A stretch of 64,000 nt of DNA. It comes from Strigops habroptila (Eukaryota > Chordata > Aves > Psittaciformes > Psittacidae). The stretch is taken from positions 6,479,284-6,543,283 of the forward strand of contig NC_046358.1 of NCBI RefSeq assembly GCF_004027225.2, read 5' to 3'. The notes beneath the pieces were generated by a model that was not told the origin of the DNA, did no database searches, and saw only the letters and a program-made list of their open reading frames with translations. Of the stretch, positions 45,201 to 56,805 are shown piece by piece (positions within the stretch are counted from its first letter, which is position 1; each line of letters begins with the position of its first letter). Made by a program: the position numbers and the translations under genes.

Positions 45201-48200
45201 CCCAGTGGGATGGCTGTGGGGTTAGGGAAAGCTGCTTGCTTCAAAACCCTGACACCTGAGCTCAACTGCAAATGACAGGGCTGGGTTCTGGCAGGGGACT
45301 GAACGTGCTCCTCCCTGCTTCCTTGCACGAGGAAGAGCTGGCTGCCAGCGCTCGGCAAGCAGGCTGCTCGACAACACGCCCCACTACCAATTCACACAGC
45401 TTATGCAATTGCTCTGATCTAAATCCTCGCTCCAGAGGGCTCGTGTAGGGCTACGTGTACCTAAGACAAAAGAGGTATTTCTACAGGTGCAAAGAGGAGA
45501 TGGAGAGATATCCAGCAGCTGCTGGACAAAGGATGAACAGCTCGACTTCTGCAGAATCACATGCATGAGCAGAGGAGAGGTGAAGTTACTTGATGACAGG
45601 CTAAGTATCAGCACAGGGAGAAAACACCTGACACCAGATCACCATGCCAGACAGATGAGGATAACAAGATCTGGCAGGCATAAGTTTGACTTAACCTTCT
45701 TAGGTGGCAATAAACCACTTTTTTGGCATAGTGTAATTATGAACTGCAGAACCACCAAGGTCTGCATGCTTCCCCAGTGCTTTGTTCCTTTAGGTTACTA
45801 CATGCTCCTATTAAAATGCATTTCACTAGCATTTCAGCCTTAGCCTAGAATATTTGAGGAAGAGCTGCTCCTGATGCATACTACAAACATACAAGCTTCT
45901 CAGTGTTCTTTTCTGACCTAAACCTCTCCTCCTGAATAACCCAGGCCTGCCCAGGATTACAGAAACCACAGTGCTGACTGTCAGCAAGCAGGCTACAGAG
46001 GATTTGGATCCTAAGGAGGAGAAAACAGGCATATCCCAGAGAAGAGACAAAACAACCTGTCAGCTGGAAGTTGTCAGATAGAATGATTGTCAAGTAAAGG
46101 CTTTGAGCTTGCTAAGCTGATAACGCGAGAGATTATCTTTCTTGTCTGATTTCTACAATCTGAACATCAATAATCTTGATTGGAAATGCCTAGATTTTCT
46201 GAGGAGTATTTTCCAGCACTGATGCTGATTTTCTATATCCCTCTCATTGTCTGGGTGGAGAGGAGGGGAAAGATGCTCTAATAATCACACAGCTATGCTG
46301 GCAGTGCTAACAAGGAGCATATTGTAATCTTCCTACTTCCTTTACTAGGTAAAACTGGTCAAATTCACAAGTTAACTGAATAGGCTCTTCGTAAATCTTT
46401 AAAAGGAGCTGGTACTGAGCATACCCTGCAGGGGACAAGAGAAAGACTGCTGGCATCATTTATTTCTTTCATTTATTTCATTAGAACTGAAAGATTAGTC
46501 TAAATTGTTTAAAACCAGGCCTGAAAATCTTATGGGAAACACGATCAAAGAAAGATGAGAAGAAGGATGCTACCATCAAGTTACTAATTATGCAGGAAAA
46601 ACAGTAGGGTGTGCAGAGGGACAACACATACCATGAGTTAGAGGACTGGTTAACACGACTGGAGGGTGATATACCCCGAGAGAGGCTTCCAGGAGAAATA
46701 CAATATTAGAACTGTGTTACCACCTGCTGAGAAATCTCAAGAGATGCCAAGAACCAGAAAATGTCAGAGTTAACTGGAGACTTCAACTGCCTCCGCACAG
46801 GCTGGGTAGCTGTCACACCCCGCCGCCTGCCAAAAACCAGGGAACAATTGGTTAAGAACCCACAAGGAAAAGCAATTCATGATTTGGTCTTTGGCCAAAT
46901 CACGTCTAAGTGAAAATGTTAAGTTATCACCTATCTGTGACTTCCGCTTGCATCAATAAAACAGCCTTCCAGGAGCAACAATGACTTTGAATTCAAGAAG
47001 AGAACTGCATAAAAATGAGGCAGGCTGCTAAGCAAAAAGAACAAGCTGAGACGTAAAACACTGATGGGCAACACAGAGATCATTTGAAGACGATGTTAGG
47101 GGAGAAAATATTCAACAATTGCACACAAAAAGATTTCTGAAGGATCACGAGAGTCAAAACAATTAGAGAACAGCATCAGCAGAGAGAATAGAAGGTGAAA
47201 TCCTTCAGAAAAATGAAAACCAGATAGACAAACGCCAAGCTTTGATATGTTAAATTACAAACCACAAAAGCAGCTTCTTTCCACCTCCCAACCCACAGCA
47301 AAGTGTGAGAAACCTTTGAAAAAAAAGCCTAAGTAGTTAAAAAATAACCCCCTTTCCAGACACTCAGGATATTTATAGGGCCAAGAGGAGACTAAGGCAT
47401 AAAAAAAAGCAGAGTCTGTAACAGCACATCAAAACCCCTGCATTTATTTTTGCATGTGTATTCATTGTGGACATATTCAGGGAGGTTACAACTCAATCTT
47501 TTAAAGGAAAATTTATCAGGGGATGTCGGAGACTGGGAAGTTTGGAAGAAATTAATTCTATGAGAAAAAGGATTCTGTGATTCTATTCTAAATGCTACAA
47601 AGCCAAGCTATGCTTGAACAGCAACAGCTTGCCAGAAGCAGCAAGCATTCACCCAGGAGCTGTAAAGGCCATCAAGAAATACCCAGACTAATAGCTGCTG
47701 CACGGAACACTTGCCTTAAAACTGTCTGCATACTACAAGGGAAAAAGAAAAGCAAATACGACTCCAGATTTAAAAAGCATTTCAAGGCATCAGAGGGACA
47801 ACAGAATAGAGATTCTGGTATGTGCATTAGGCAGAAGGGTAGAAAATACTAATGGAATCAGTGAATGCATGGGTATATGCAGAATGCTGGAAGGTTAATT
47901 TGGCCTTGATAAAAGAAGTTGTGCCTCAAAATCTGTTAGTGACATTTGAGCTTGGGGCAAGGCAGATTCAGTTGATATCCTCTACTTGGATTTTCAGAAG
48001 CCATCTGACTAGACCCCTCACTGAAAATTATTAAAGAAACCCTGATAAATAGGGATAAAGCAAAAGGTCCCTGCAGACAGGCAATTCTTTGAGATACAGA
48101 AGGAGAAACCCTCCACAGGGCTGAGCTAGGGCTTGTGCTGCTTAACTTTATTCATAGAATAGCTGTGAAGGGACATAAAAAAGAGGCGGCTGATAAAGTT

Positions 48201-51200
48201 TACTGACGCAATAAGCTATCTTCATAGCTAAAGATGAACACCACATGACCAGCTCTCAAAAATATCAGATGAAATGCACTGTTGGTCATGTTGTTTCTCC
48301 ATATGCACAGCTATGCAATCTCAAATAGCTATGCCCATTCTGGAAAGAAGCCCTGAGACAACAGTTTAGTGCTTAGCAGCACTCAGAAAAAGCATAAAGA
48401 ATGCCGGTGACTATTAAGAGAAGACGGGAAACATTCTAGCACTATAAAAATCCATGCTGCTCCTGCAGTTTAAATGCTAGCTGCTCTCCATCTCCAGAAA
48501 TACCCAGATGTATGAAGAAAGTTGACAAAATTTAGAAGAGATATGGAACAGATTCCACCTGAAAACTTAAGTAAACTAGGATAATCCACCTTGGAAAAGA
48601 CAAAGATGACAAAGGATGCGAGGGGCATTGACACTGAAGGGGTGAGGATGTAATAAGCATTCAAGGTCTCTTCCAAGGCAAAAATGAGAAAGCAGTGTCT
48701 GTTCACGAGACAGGCTCAAGAAGAATCCCCCCCCCACTCCAAAGACAAACATTTCCACACAGCATGTGCTAACTGCAAAGCTCCTTCCCATGGCAAATTA
48801 TGGATGTGAAAGATTTTTAGGAGGAAATCTACATTCGGCATTACTGGCGCAAGTCACATCCCTCCCCACCCCCCCAAAAAAAGGCAAGCAACCTGTAAGA
48901 ACAGTACTGAAACATGGTTGAAGTTAAGCATGCATTACGGTCTTAGCTGAAAGACTGTATCAACTGTTTAAGGAGATCATATATATATATATGGAGATTG
49001 TATTTTATATAAGTAAATATATAAAGCTCAACATAAAAGCAAGGCTCCCCCACAGCAAATACACAACAAAGACAAGGCATTCATGTTTTAAAATATGGTA
49101 AGTTTGCCCAATCTACCTTGTTCTATTCCTTCCAGCTGTCCTGGCATGTCCATCAGTTAAAAGCCCTGCCTTCATAACCTGTTTGCGACAAAAGCTCAAC
49201 TATCTTCAACAAAAGATAGCAAAAAAACCAGTCCACACAGTGAGGACATGCTCAAGGAGAGCCATCAACAGGACACAACTTAAATGTCTGTTAAGTAGAG
49301 AGTTTAATAAGCTTGAGGCAACACCATCCTGGACATTCACGTCACTGCCAGCACTTTGACGTGCTCTAACCAAAAGCGCAAGTGTGCAGAGTAATCCTGT
49401 TGACACCTTCTAGGTTCACACAGGGTGACAGTGATCAGCATGGATAATGGAAGAGACTGGTCTTCACAGATGTGACAATTCCAGCCTAGCCCAGGCAGCA
49501 CCTCTGCCCTTGCTCTCCCTTTACCTGTCCAGGTCGTAGAGGGTGTGGGAGTTCTCTATCACCACCTCCACACCAGCCTCCTTGGCCAGCTTGATGATAG
49601 CTGCATCTCTCTCCTTTCCAAATGGCTCTGAGTCGTATTCAAAGGTGAGACGAGTGACTCCCCATTCCTGCAAGAAACACAAGGCACACAGCTGACAAAC
49701 AAGACTCTTTGTGACCAGCACAATTACAAATTAGGCTTTCAGAATTCCTGGACAGTGGTGAGGCTGGAAGCCTAGAGAAAGTTCCTGTAAGGAACAGCAG
49801 TCTGGAACTGAGATAACCAAAGAATCCACAATTTTATCAGCTCTAGCAAACACCACATCTGCCATGCAAATTCCTACATGCCAGGTACACAACACCTAAG
49901 GGAGGTTCAAGTTCTTCTCTATTAATGTTCTCAGGTTACAGCTCAGTCCCCAAGCCTAAAACCACCTATTTTGTTACACATGCTGTCCAAAAGTAACCCT
50001 ACCGTCCTGTTCCAGCATTTGCAGAGAAAGCATTTCAGAGAACTCATTCAATACAAGTTCCACTCAAAACCCCCATATTTTTATGGGGAGACTTCTGTTA
50101 AATGAAACCAATACACTCTAAATTTTTTCCAGTGTCTCTTTAAAGCAATCACGTAATAGAGGACCAATGTCCAACCCAAACAGCAAAAAAACCAAAGGCA
50201 GTGGGAAATGCAGGGCAAAGGATGGCAACTGAGTGAACCATTCTGGTCATTGCAGTAGAGTATGATAATGGAATGCAGATTTGCATTCAAGTTCTGGCTT
50301 TGGGGGGTTATTTTACCGTAGCCGAGCCATGCATTCTGTATCTTCATACCTTTAACAGATCCCTCACAGATTACATGGAATAGGCCTTACGAAAATAGCA
50401 TTCAGGCTTTTCCAGAGCACAGTTTGCTCTCAAGGACTATGGCCTAGTTTTCCTCAGAAAATGAATCCTATGAGAAGAGGTTTAATGGTTTCCACAGCGA
50501 CCCTCCTGAGACATCCATCAAGCAGAGCAGCAGCCCACAGATGTGTTTAGCAAACAGTTTAGTCAAACACAGCCAGAAATCTACAGAGACACTTAAAAAA
50601 CCCCTCACACAACCAAGTTCTGAACCACATTCTCCAAGAGAGACAGCCCAAGTCACCTCAGTATAATACAGGACAGGCTTTTCCACTTCGGAACCAGAAA
50701 CAAACACAAAGAACAGATGTGATTAGCTCACTAAAGACCATTAAAAAATAATGCCAAAGTCAGGGAAGGGAATTTGGAAGCAGAAAACTGTACAAATCCC
50801 CTTCTTCTCTTAATTTTCAGATTCAATCCTAAAATTAATACTAGGAAGGACAGAGAACTGAACCAGTTATGTACTGAATGTACATCTCAAGAGAGGTCCT
50901 CCACTCCTTTTTCAGACTAAGAGCATGACAGCACCCGTAACTCAGAGCACGGGCCAAAGAGACACGTTCCAGGCCCTGCCCTGCTCCTATGTGATTTAAC
51001 AGCTTTATTTTAGACTTTTCTTTCTTTCTTTTATAAGAAAGACAGTATCAGCTGGAAGGCTAGAAAAGATGGCTTTGGTCTTGAAGAAACACACATTACT
51101 GCCTTGAAAGAAAGGAATGGAATTAAACCCATTTAAGGCTAGCAGAGATTTTAGGTAAGAACACAAAACTTCAAATTCAGGTATTTCCCACAGTTTAGAG

Positions 51201-54200
51201 AAGTCCATCACTCTATGTGTGACAGCACAGCACAACCATGCAGCAAACAGTAAGCTGTATGACAGTAAATTGCTGCAGATATACAAAAGAACAGTCATGA
51301 CTGACTTGTCTGTTAGTATCTAGCCTACAGCAAAGCAAAACTGTAGAGAAAGAAACACATACCAAAGGGACTGTGAGCAAACTTCAGGGAACAAATGACA
51401 CTTTTTTTTGATAGAAGAGGTAAAATTACAGATGTTTGTTCAGAGGAAGTGAGACAAAAAGCCTCTGAAAAGGTTAACACAGAGGGAACAAGCACAATTC
51501 TGGTATTCATGCATAACAGCGCCTTCGCAGCAACTGGTACTGACAACATAGCTCAAGCTACTGGCAGCAAGAGCAGAAATTGTATTAGGTCTAAGTGTTG
51601 CATTACCACACGTGACATAACTCTTCTCTCCAAAACAGCTGACAGCAAGACATGAGCTGCTGCTAATTCACTGTTCAGTGCAGCAGCTCTGGAGAGGCTT
51701 GATTCCCCATGAAAGCCACACTTTTCCCATATAATAGCATAACACCTTCACACCCGCCTTTCAGCTTTGTTACAGCACATCCAAGATATTCATTAACTCA
51801 CTTGCCCCAGAAGACAGACTGCAGCAAAAAGCAAGTCTGGCTGATTCTACAACCATCTCTCCAAACCTCAGATTCTGCCAACTGCTTTTTGTTCTTTAAC
51901 CAAAGTGAGTGTTTTTCTCCATCAAAGTTTCAATTATCCTGCGAACACCTTAAGCTTATATAAGGGGGGCATGAACTACTACTAGCCAGAACTTATTTAC
52001 AGATCAAAAAGCAACCCAGACACTGAAAAGGCTAAAAGCAGCACATAGTTTGTGTCATGTGTTAAGATGCAAAGCCAAGATAAGTATCAGTGCCCCTTCT
52101 GACCTGCACAGTCTGATTCCCCCTCCTCCCAAAACCACACATCAGAACCATTTACAGCAGGAGGTTACAGATTTATGTCTCCTCCTCAGCAGCTGGTCTA
52201 CAGCAGGTGACACTAGTTTTGGTGACACTAGTTCTGTCAACCGTATGTAAGGTACAGTCCACATGGTGAACCCAAACCATAAGACTTTTTTGAACCATTT
52301 TACCTTTGTCGCTCTAGTAAAGATGCTGTCAAAAAGCTTCAAAGACAATGGAAAATTCAGTCTTAGAGCAGGACAGAGAAGAATGATACTGCTTGAGGAA
52401 CCTTGATGCTCAAGGAGATGCTCTGGCCAGCCCCTTTTCTCACAGTCTGCAGCACTGACACTTCAAAAATGTATCCCACTAATCCATCACTGACCACTGA
52501 GGTCACTGCATATTCCACTGTCCTAAACGGTACATCAGCAGGAAGCCTGGACCCAAGCTGTATTCTGCTCCTGTGCTGACTGAACTGCAACCTCGAACAG
52601 AAGAAAAGGAAGTCAGCTAGCATAAAAGCTTCTGAATTTTGGATTTTGAACACAAAGCCCTATGTGTAACTCACATACAGATCAGTATGGTTTTTTTCAG
52701 TTGTCTGTAAAGGTGTGTTGTCACAGCAGTTTTCACAAGTAAAAGCTGCAGGAAGAAAATGACCAGTACGAAAAGAAGCTCTCAGCAAAGAGGACTGGAG
52801 CCCTGGGAGACCTGACTTACAGAAACAAAAGTGAAGACCACCATCCAAAAAGAGAAGCTCAAGCACGCTGGTACTAGGTTACACTCTACTACCAAATTTC
52901 TTTGCAAGCCTGAGTTCAAGAGTGTATCTGGCTCCCAAACTGACCCTTATGGATAGTAGCTAATTGCAGTTAAAGAGAAGATTTGTTATAGTGAAGAATA
53001 AGTTACACCTGAAGAGAAGCCGAGGGGATCTCCAAAACTAGGAAATCATTAGTGAGGGAAAACAAGGATAGCACCAGGACATCAATTTTTCTTCACTATG
53101 CTCCAGAAAATTATTCTCTTACTTTAAAGAGTCTTGGGAAGACATCTGTTGGCTGCCCTCGCACGACAAACAAGCGAGAGTTGAGTTTCCTTAAACTGTT
53201 GTCCAGATCTTCCAGAGATTGCAGCAGAAATCTGCAGAGAAGAAACAAAAGCAGTTAATGTCAGTCAGTCTGGTTACAACCAAAAGACAAATGAGGAGAA
53301 TCTGCACGGAACTCCAGCAAATCTGCATCACCAAATCAAACTGGAAGTTAGGACAAGAAACAGAACACAACAATTCATATTCATCCTGGTGTGTCTACTG
53401 ACTGCTATGAGACTGCAGCACCAGCCAGCTCCCAGCCATTCATGTGCATGTTCTGCTTGTACAGATGCAGATTTCCAGGATTTCCTTTTTCCTGCAACCC
53501 CCTTTCCAGGATCTCTCTCAGAGCTGGCAGCATCCCCACCTGCCACTCTCTCCACATTATGACATGGAGAAAAGCGTAAACCATGTAATTCCCTCCAGTA
53601 TTTTCTTTCATTGGTTCTATTCTGGGGCAGGAGGGATTTTGCATATGAAGTAGATGTTGATATGCTACTACTCCAATAAGTAATGAATTAATTACTACAA
53701 GGACTGTGCAAGTCTTACAGTTCTCACTACAAATACACAATGTCACACAGAGAAATGTACACTCCTAGCCCATCAGTAGCACAAGACTGAGCACCAAGAT
53801 CTCCCAAGTCAAGGTTTTTCTGTATTCAGAATTGCTACAAACAGAAGTGCAACTTGTCTTCCACCATGAAGACATGAAGAGAGCATGCCAAGACATTCAT
53901 CTATTCCCCACCTCCCCAAACTGTAAAAAAGCATTTAAGTGATTGTTGCATTTAATGGTGTGTCTTACTGATCCTCCACTATGCTATAAAACATCAAACG
54001 TGTAATCGTTGCTTTCACAGCCACACGTCACCCAATCTATACCATAAGGTCATTTTGTTTTGTCTAACTCTGCAGAAGACACTAGCTTTAAAACTTTAGC
54101 CTGTGTGGCAGCACATGGCACTGCTGGCAAACTCACAACCTTCTGTAAGCGAGCTGCCAACCTCTACCTCCTCCCCCCACTCCATGCCCACTCTGCAGCG

Positions 54201-56288
54201 TGACCTGCAAGACATGAGTATCTGCATCAGCTCCCTTAAGACCACACGCAGCTAAGGAAAGCTAAGCTACAACTGCCCCGCAAAGTGGGTTCTGCCTCTC
54301 TCCTCAGCTGCACTGCCCATAACGTGAACTGCAAGCTTTGAGATAGGACAAACTCCCTCTCCAGGTCCTGAGGAAGAAAGGGACTTGACGTCCATGGAAA
54401 GAAGGGCCCACTATCGTGGTACAGAAGACCCAGAACCACTTCTGGGTAACCTAAACAAACCACTCCCCTACCCCCAGCCCACCTTCCATCTATTAAATAG
54501 GAATAGCAACTTTCCAAGATGTTCTAAAAATTAAATAAGAGTTCATCCTATGTGGCTCCCACATGCTGTGCAGTTAAATAATAAGGGATTTTCAACATTT
54601 CTGGGAGCTGGGTAAAGCACCAATGTTTGCTTTAGGTGCACGGAACTCTGAATGCAAGGAATTGCATGAAACCCCCCAGAAAATAGAAAAACAAAGCCAA
54701 AGCTCCCAATGGGAACCAGTGGAACTCCGGTCAATATAAGTAACTTGGTAATGTTTTTGTGTAAGAGCCAGTGGTGCTCATTTCTGACATCTGCAGCAGG
54801 CACACCTCCAAGAAAATATTACTTTTAAAAACTTCACCTGCTCACATATTCCATGACTACAACATAAATAAGGTCTGCTTCCCTCCCTACAGAATGTTGG
54901 TGGAAACAAACGAGGATTAACTGGATCAGGAATTAATCTTTTGGAGGCACTGCTTTGGTTGTTGCAAATGAGGGCAGTTAACAACAACAACAGCAGCACT
55001 TGAGAAACATTTCTGTCTGCTGCTGCCTGCAAAAAGTCTGGTCTGTGCAAAGATCACTTTAGGCTCCTGGGAATCCACAGAATTTTCTGTCATGTGAACA
55101 TCTACACTGTGGAAACATCATTTCTGCACATTTACTGTTCTTAAGCCATCTTCTGATGTGGGTTCTAGAAATGCTTACTATCACCCCCACTACCCCATTC
55201 CTTCAGATAAAGCTGAGGTGCAGAGCAGAGGCAATCAGTTACAACTACAGTTTCCTTAATGCCCAGCCACAGTGACACTTCACAGAGCACTTAAAGGACT
55301 TGTAGCCAGGTGGCTGTCCTGTCCTGTCCGCTACCCCTGGGGAGAGCAGGAGAAGGCAGGGGGAGATCCCACTTTGTTTGTGTGCAGGGAGGTCTTACAG
55401 AGGAAAATCCCTTCCTGGATTGAGTTTCCAAACGTTTAGACAGCTGAGACCTGACACAACAGCATTATGTAATGCTACTGGCTGCCGGTACACGAGGTTT
55501 CGCTCTGCACAGACGTGACTCAAGCCCAAACAGCTTCATCTCCACTTCCCCGGCAGCAGCCGAAGTGTATTCCCATAAAAAAAAAAAGGGACTGGAGGAA
55601 GGCAGGAGTGCACACATGCCTGCGTGCACTCAGCAGCCAAAGGGCAGAGGGAAGGCGTGGGGCTGTCACGCAGCTCTGAGGATCCTTTGCGTTTGTCTCT
55701 ACCTTCAGGGAGAAGCGTTTCCTAAAGCCATCGGTTGCAGCTCCCATAGAATGGTTTGGGTTGAAAGGGACCTTAAAGCTCACCCAGTCCCAACCCCCTG
55801 CCACGGGCAGGGACACCTTCCACTAGAGCACGTTGCTCCAAGCCCCTGTGTCCAGCCTGGCCTTGAACACTGCCAGGGATGGGGCAGCCATAGCTTCTCT
55901 GGGCACCCTGTGCCAGCGCCTCAGCACCCTCACAGGGCATCCGGGCGAGGCTCGGGCTGCGGCCTCACCGACACGGCCCACACCCCTGTGCCTACCGCGG
56001 GAGCGTTCCCCACCGCCGATCCCGCCCGCACCCGGCCCATCCCGTCCCCCTCAGTCCCCGCCCGCGGCCTGAGGGCCCGGCGCCACCTCAGCCCACTCAC
56101 CGCCATCGGTTGATGCCCACAGCGGAGGAGGCGGCGAACCACGGGTCCAGGATATAGATGCAGCGGAGGGACGCGGCGTCCCGGAGCGCTTCCTGCAGCG
56201 CCGGGTTATCGTGCAGCCGCAGCCCGCGGCGGAACCAATGCACCGAGCGGCACCGGGCCGGAGCCAGGCCCACCGCGGCCGCCGCCAT
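36272..56288 (-). CDS. CRY2: CRY2, cryptochrome 2 circadian repressor, 583 aa, 11 exons
   Basis: Exons from the 5' end: 56101-56288, 53123-53231, 49525-49667, 42235-42419, 40913-41001, 39737-39877, 38904-39215, 37699-37850, 37345-37547, 36923-37012 and 36272-36411 (stop TGA). Total 1752 nt (human 593 aa). All introns are GT-AG and in frame. The N-terminus [20 protein letters not shown] opens the photolyase-like alpha/beta domain (to about residue 150). The FAD-binding helical domain (about 210-490) contains [60 protein letters not shown] and [20 protein letters not shown]. The C-terminal extension (about 495-583) carries a bipartite basic signal (SPKRK ... LFKRAKV). Known role: CRY2 with PER proteins represses CLOCK:BMAL1 in the nucleus, and it has also been studied in avian retina. 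The vertebrate CRY2 tail block [16 protein letters not shown] distinguishes it from CRY1 and CRY4. Confidence 0.98.
38634..38653 (+). repeat. A20 homopolymer in CRY2 intron 7
   Basis: Twenty consecutive A on the plus strand (T20 on the transcribed strand). No retrocopy sequence adjoins it. Confidence 0.9.
43290..43470. promoter_or_regulatory. Intragenic CpG-rich patch with GC boxes and an E-box
   Basis: A short, sharply CpG-rich island inside an otherwise AT-richer intron. It has several GC boxes (ccccgcccccgcccgccg) and one CACGTG at 43361-43366. It could be an intragenic enhancer or alternative promoter. No coding exon linked to CRY2 was found here. Confidence 0.35.
43615..43822 (+). mobile_element. 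CR1 LINE 3' fragment
   Basis: Forward CR1 3' block from gagggtgctgaggcgctggc through caaggccaggttggacacag to the tail ctctgtgtgagtctgtgatg. Confidence 0.92.
46600..48800 (+). mobile_element. Heavily decayed CR1-like LINE with ORF2 remnants
   Basis: Plus-strand relics appear in the right order for a CR1/L3-type ORF2. Around 46772 is an endonuclease-like 'GDFN' segment (ctggagacttcaactgcc). Near 47980 is a reverse-transcriptase segment like LDFQK (cttggattttcagaagcc). Near 48120-48160 is a block like VLGPVLFN..FI (gggcttgtgctgcttaactt, ttcatagaat). Near 48200 is a block like KFADDT (ataaagtttactgacg). Every frame is broken by stops and indels. The ends are approximate. Confidence 0.5.
49668..53122. 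other. CRY2 intron 2
   Basis: 3.45 kb without a recognised repeat, exon or RNA gene. Only short chance frames. Confidence 0.5.
53232..56100. other. CRY2 intron 1
   Basis: 2.9 kb. Mostly unique, AT-richer sequence, then a minus-strand CR1 fragment (55744-55938) and the CpG-rich flank of exon 1. Confidence 0.5.
55744..55938 (-). mobile_element. CR1 LINE 3' fragment next to CRY2 exon 1
   Basis: Reversed CR1 tail catagaatggtttgggttga and the full 3' block to agcaccctcacagg. It lies 160 bp downstream of exon 1 in intron 1. Confidence 0.92.
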
Positions 56289-56440
56289 CGCCGCCGCCGA
56301 CTGCTGCCGCGGCCGCCCGCGTTTGCTCCGCCCCTTCGCGCTGATTGGCTGAGTTGGCGTACGCCAACTCAGCCAATCAGCGCGAAGGGGCGGAGCAAAC
56401 GCGGGCGCGAAGGCACTTTGCCGCCCCCCAGCGGCCGCGC
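56289..56440 (-). promoter_or_regulatory. CRY2: CRY2 core promoter, CpG-rich, with CCAAT and GC boxes
   Basis: The 150 bp upstream of the CRY2 ATG (56288-56286) is CpG-rich and has no TATA box. It contains two CCAAT boxes in opposite orientation (ATTGG at 56344-56348, CCAAT at 56373-56377) and two mirrored GC boxes (ccgcccc at 56328-56334, ggggcgg at 56387-56393). All of these lie in a perfect palindrome. NF-Y and Sp1-type factors are the expected binders. Confidence 0.7.
56314..56407. repeat. Perfect 94-bp palindrome (47-bp arms, no loop) at CRY2 promoter
   Basis: Left arm 56314-56360 and right arm 56361-56407 are exact reverse complements, centred on gttggcgt|acgccaac. Symmetry stops at 56313/56408. 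The palindrome begins 25 bp upstream of the CRY2 ATG. Confidence 0.97.
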
Positions 56441-56554
56441 CGCCACTGTGTGTGTCCCCCCCCATCAGCTCCAGAGAGCGACCCCGGCTTTATTAGGCAG
56501 ATTTAGACGTTACAGTAGTAAAAATGCCCGTTCCCATTAAAAAAATTAATAATT

Positions 56555-56805
56555 CAAGGTCTCTTAAACAGGAAAAGCTCCGGTTAGATATAAGGAAGAA
56601 GTTCTTTACTGTGAGGGTGGTGAAACACTGGCACAGGTTGCCCAAAGTAGTGGTGAATGCTCCATCCCTGGCACTGTTCAAGGCCAGGTTGGACAGAGCC
56701 TTGAGCAACATGGTTTAGTGTGAGGCATCCCTGCCCATGGCAAGGGGTTGGAACTAGATGATCTTAAGGTCCTTTCCAACCCAAACCATTCTGCAAGTCT
56801 ATGAC
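56555..56805 (+). mobile_element. CR1 LINE 3' fragment upstream of CRY2
   Basis: Forward CR1 from aggtctcttaaacaggaaaa through ggttagatataaggaagaag and caaggccaggttggacagag to the tail aaaccattctgcaagtctat. It is somewhat more diverged than the intron 1 copy and opposite to it. Confidence 0.9.

Larger units (their letters stand above)
42420..49524. other. CRY2 intron 3
   Basis: 7.1-kb intron, the largest in CRY2. It holds a CpG-rich patch (about 43.29-43.47 kb), a CR1 copy (43615-43822), a decayed CR1-like LINE (about 46.6-48.8 kb) and an (AT)7 run at 48979-48992. The open frame at 43820-44263 has no recognisable domain and is probably chance. Confidence 0.6.

Noticed and set aside
55472-56113. 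213-codon plus-strand ORF
   Set aside because: It reads through the CR1 copy (the recurrent [18 protein letters not shown] frame seen in every minus-strand CR1) and the CRY2 CpG island; it is repeat-derived.
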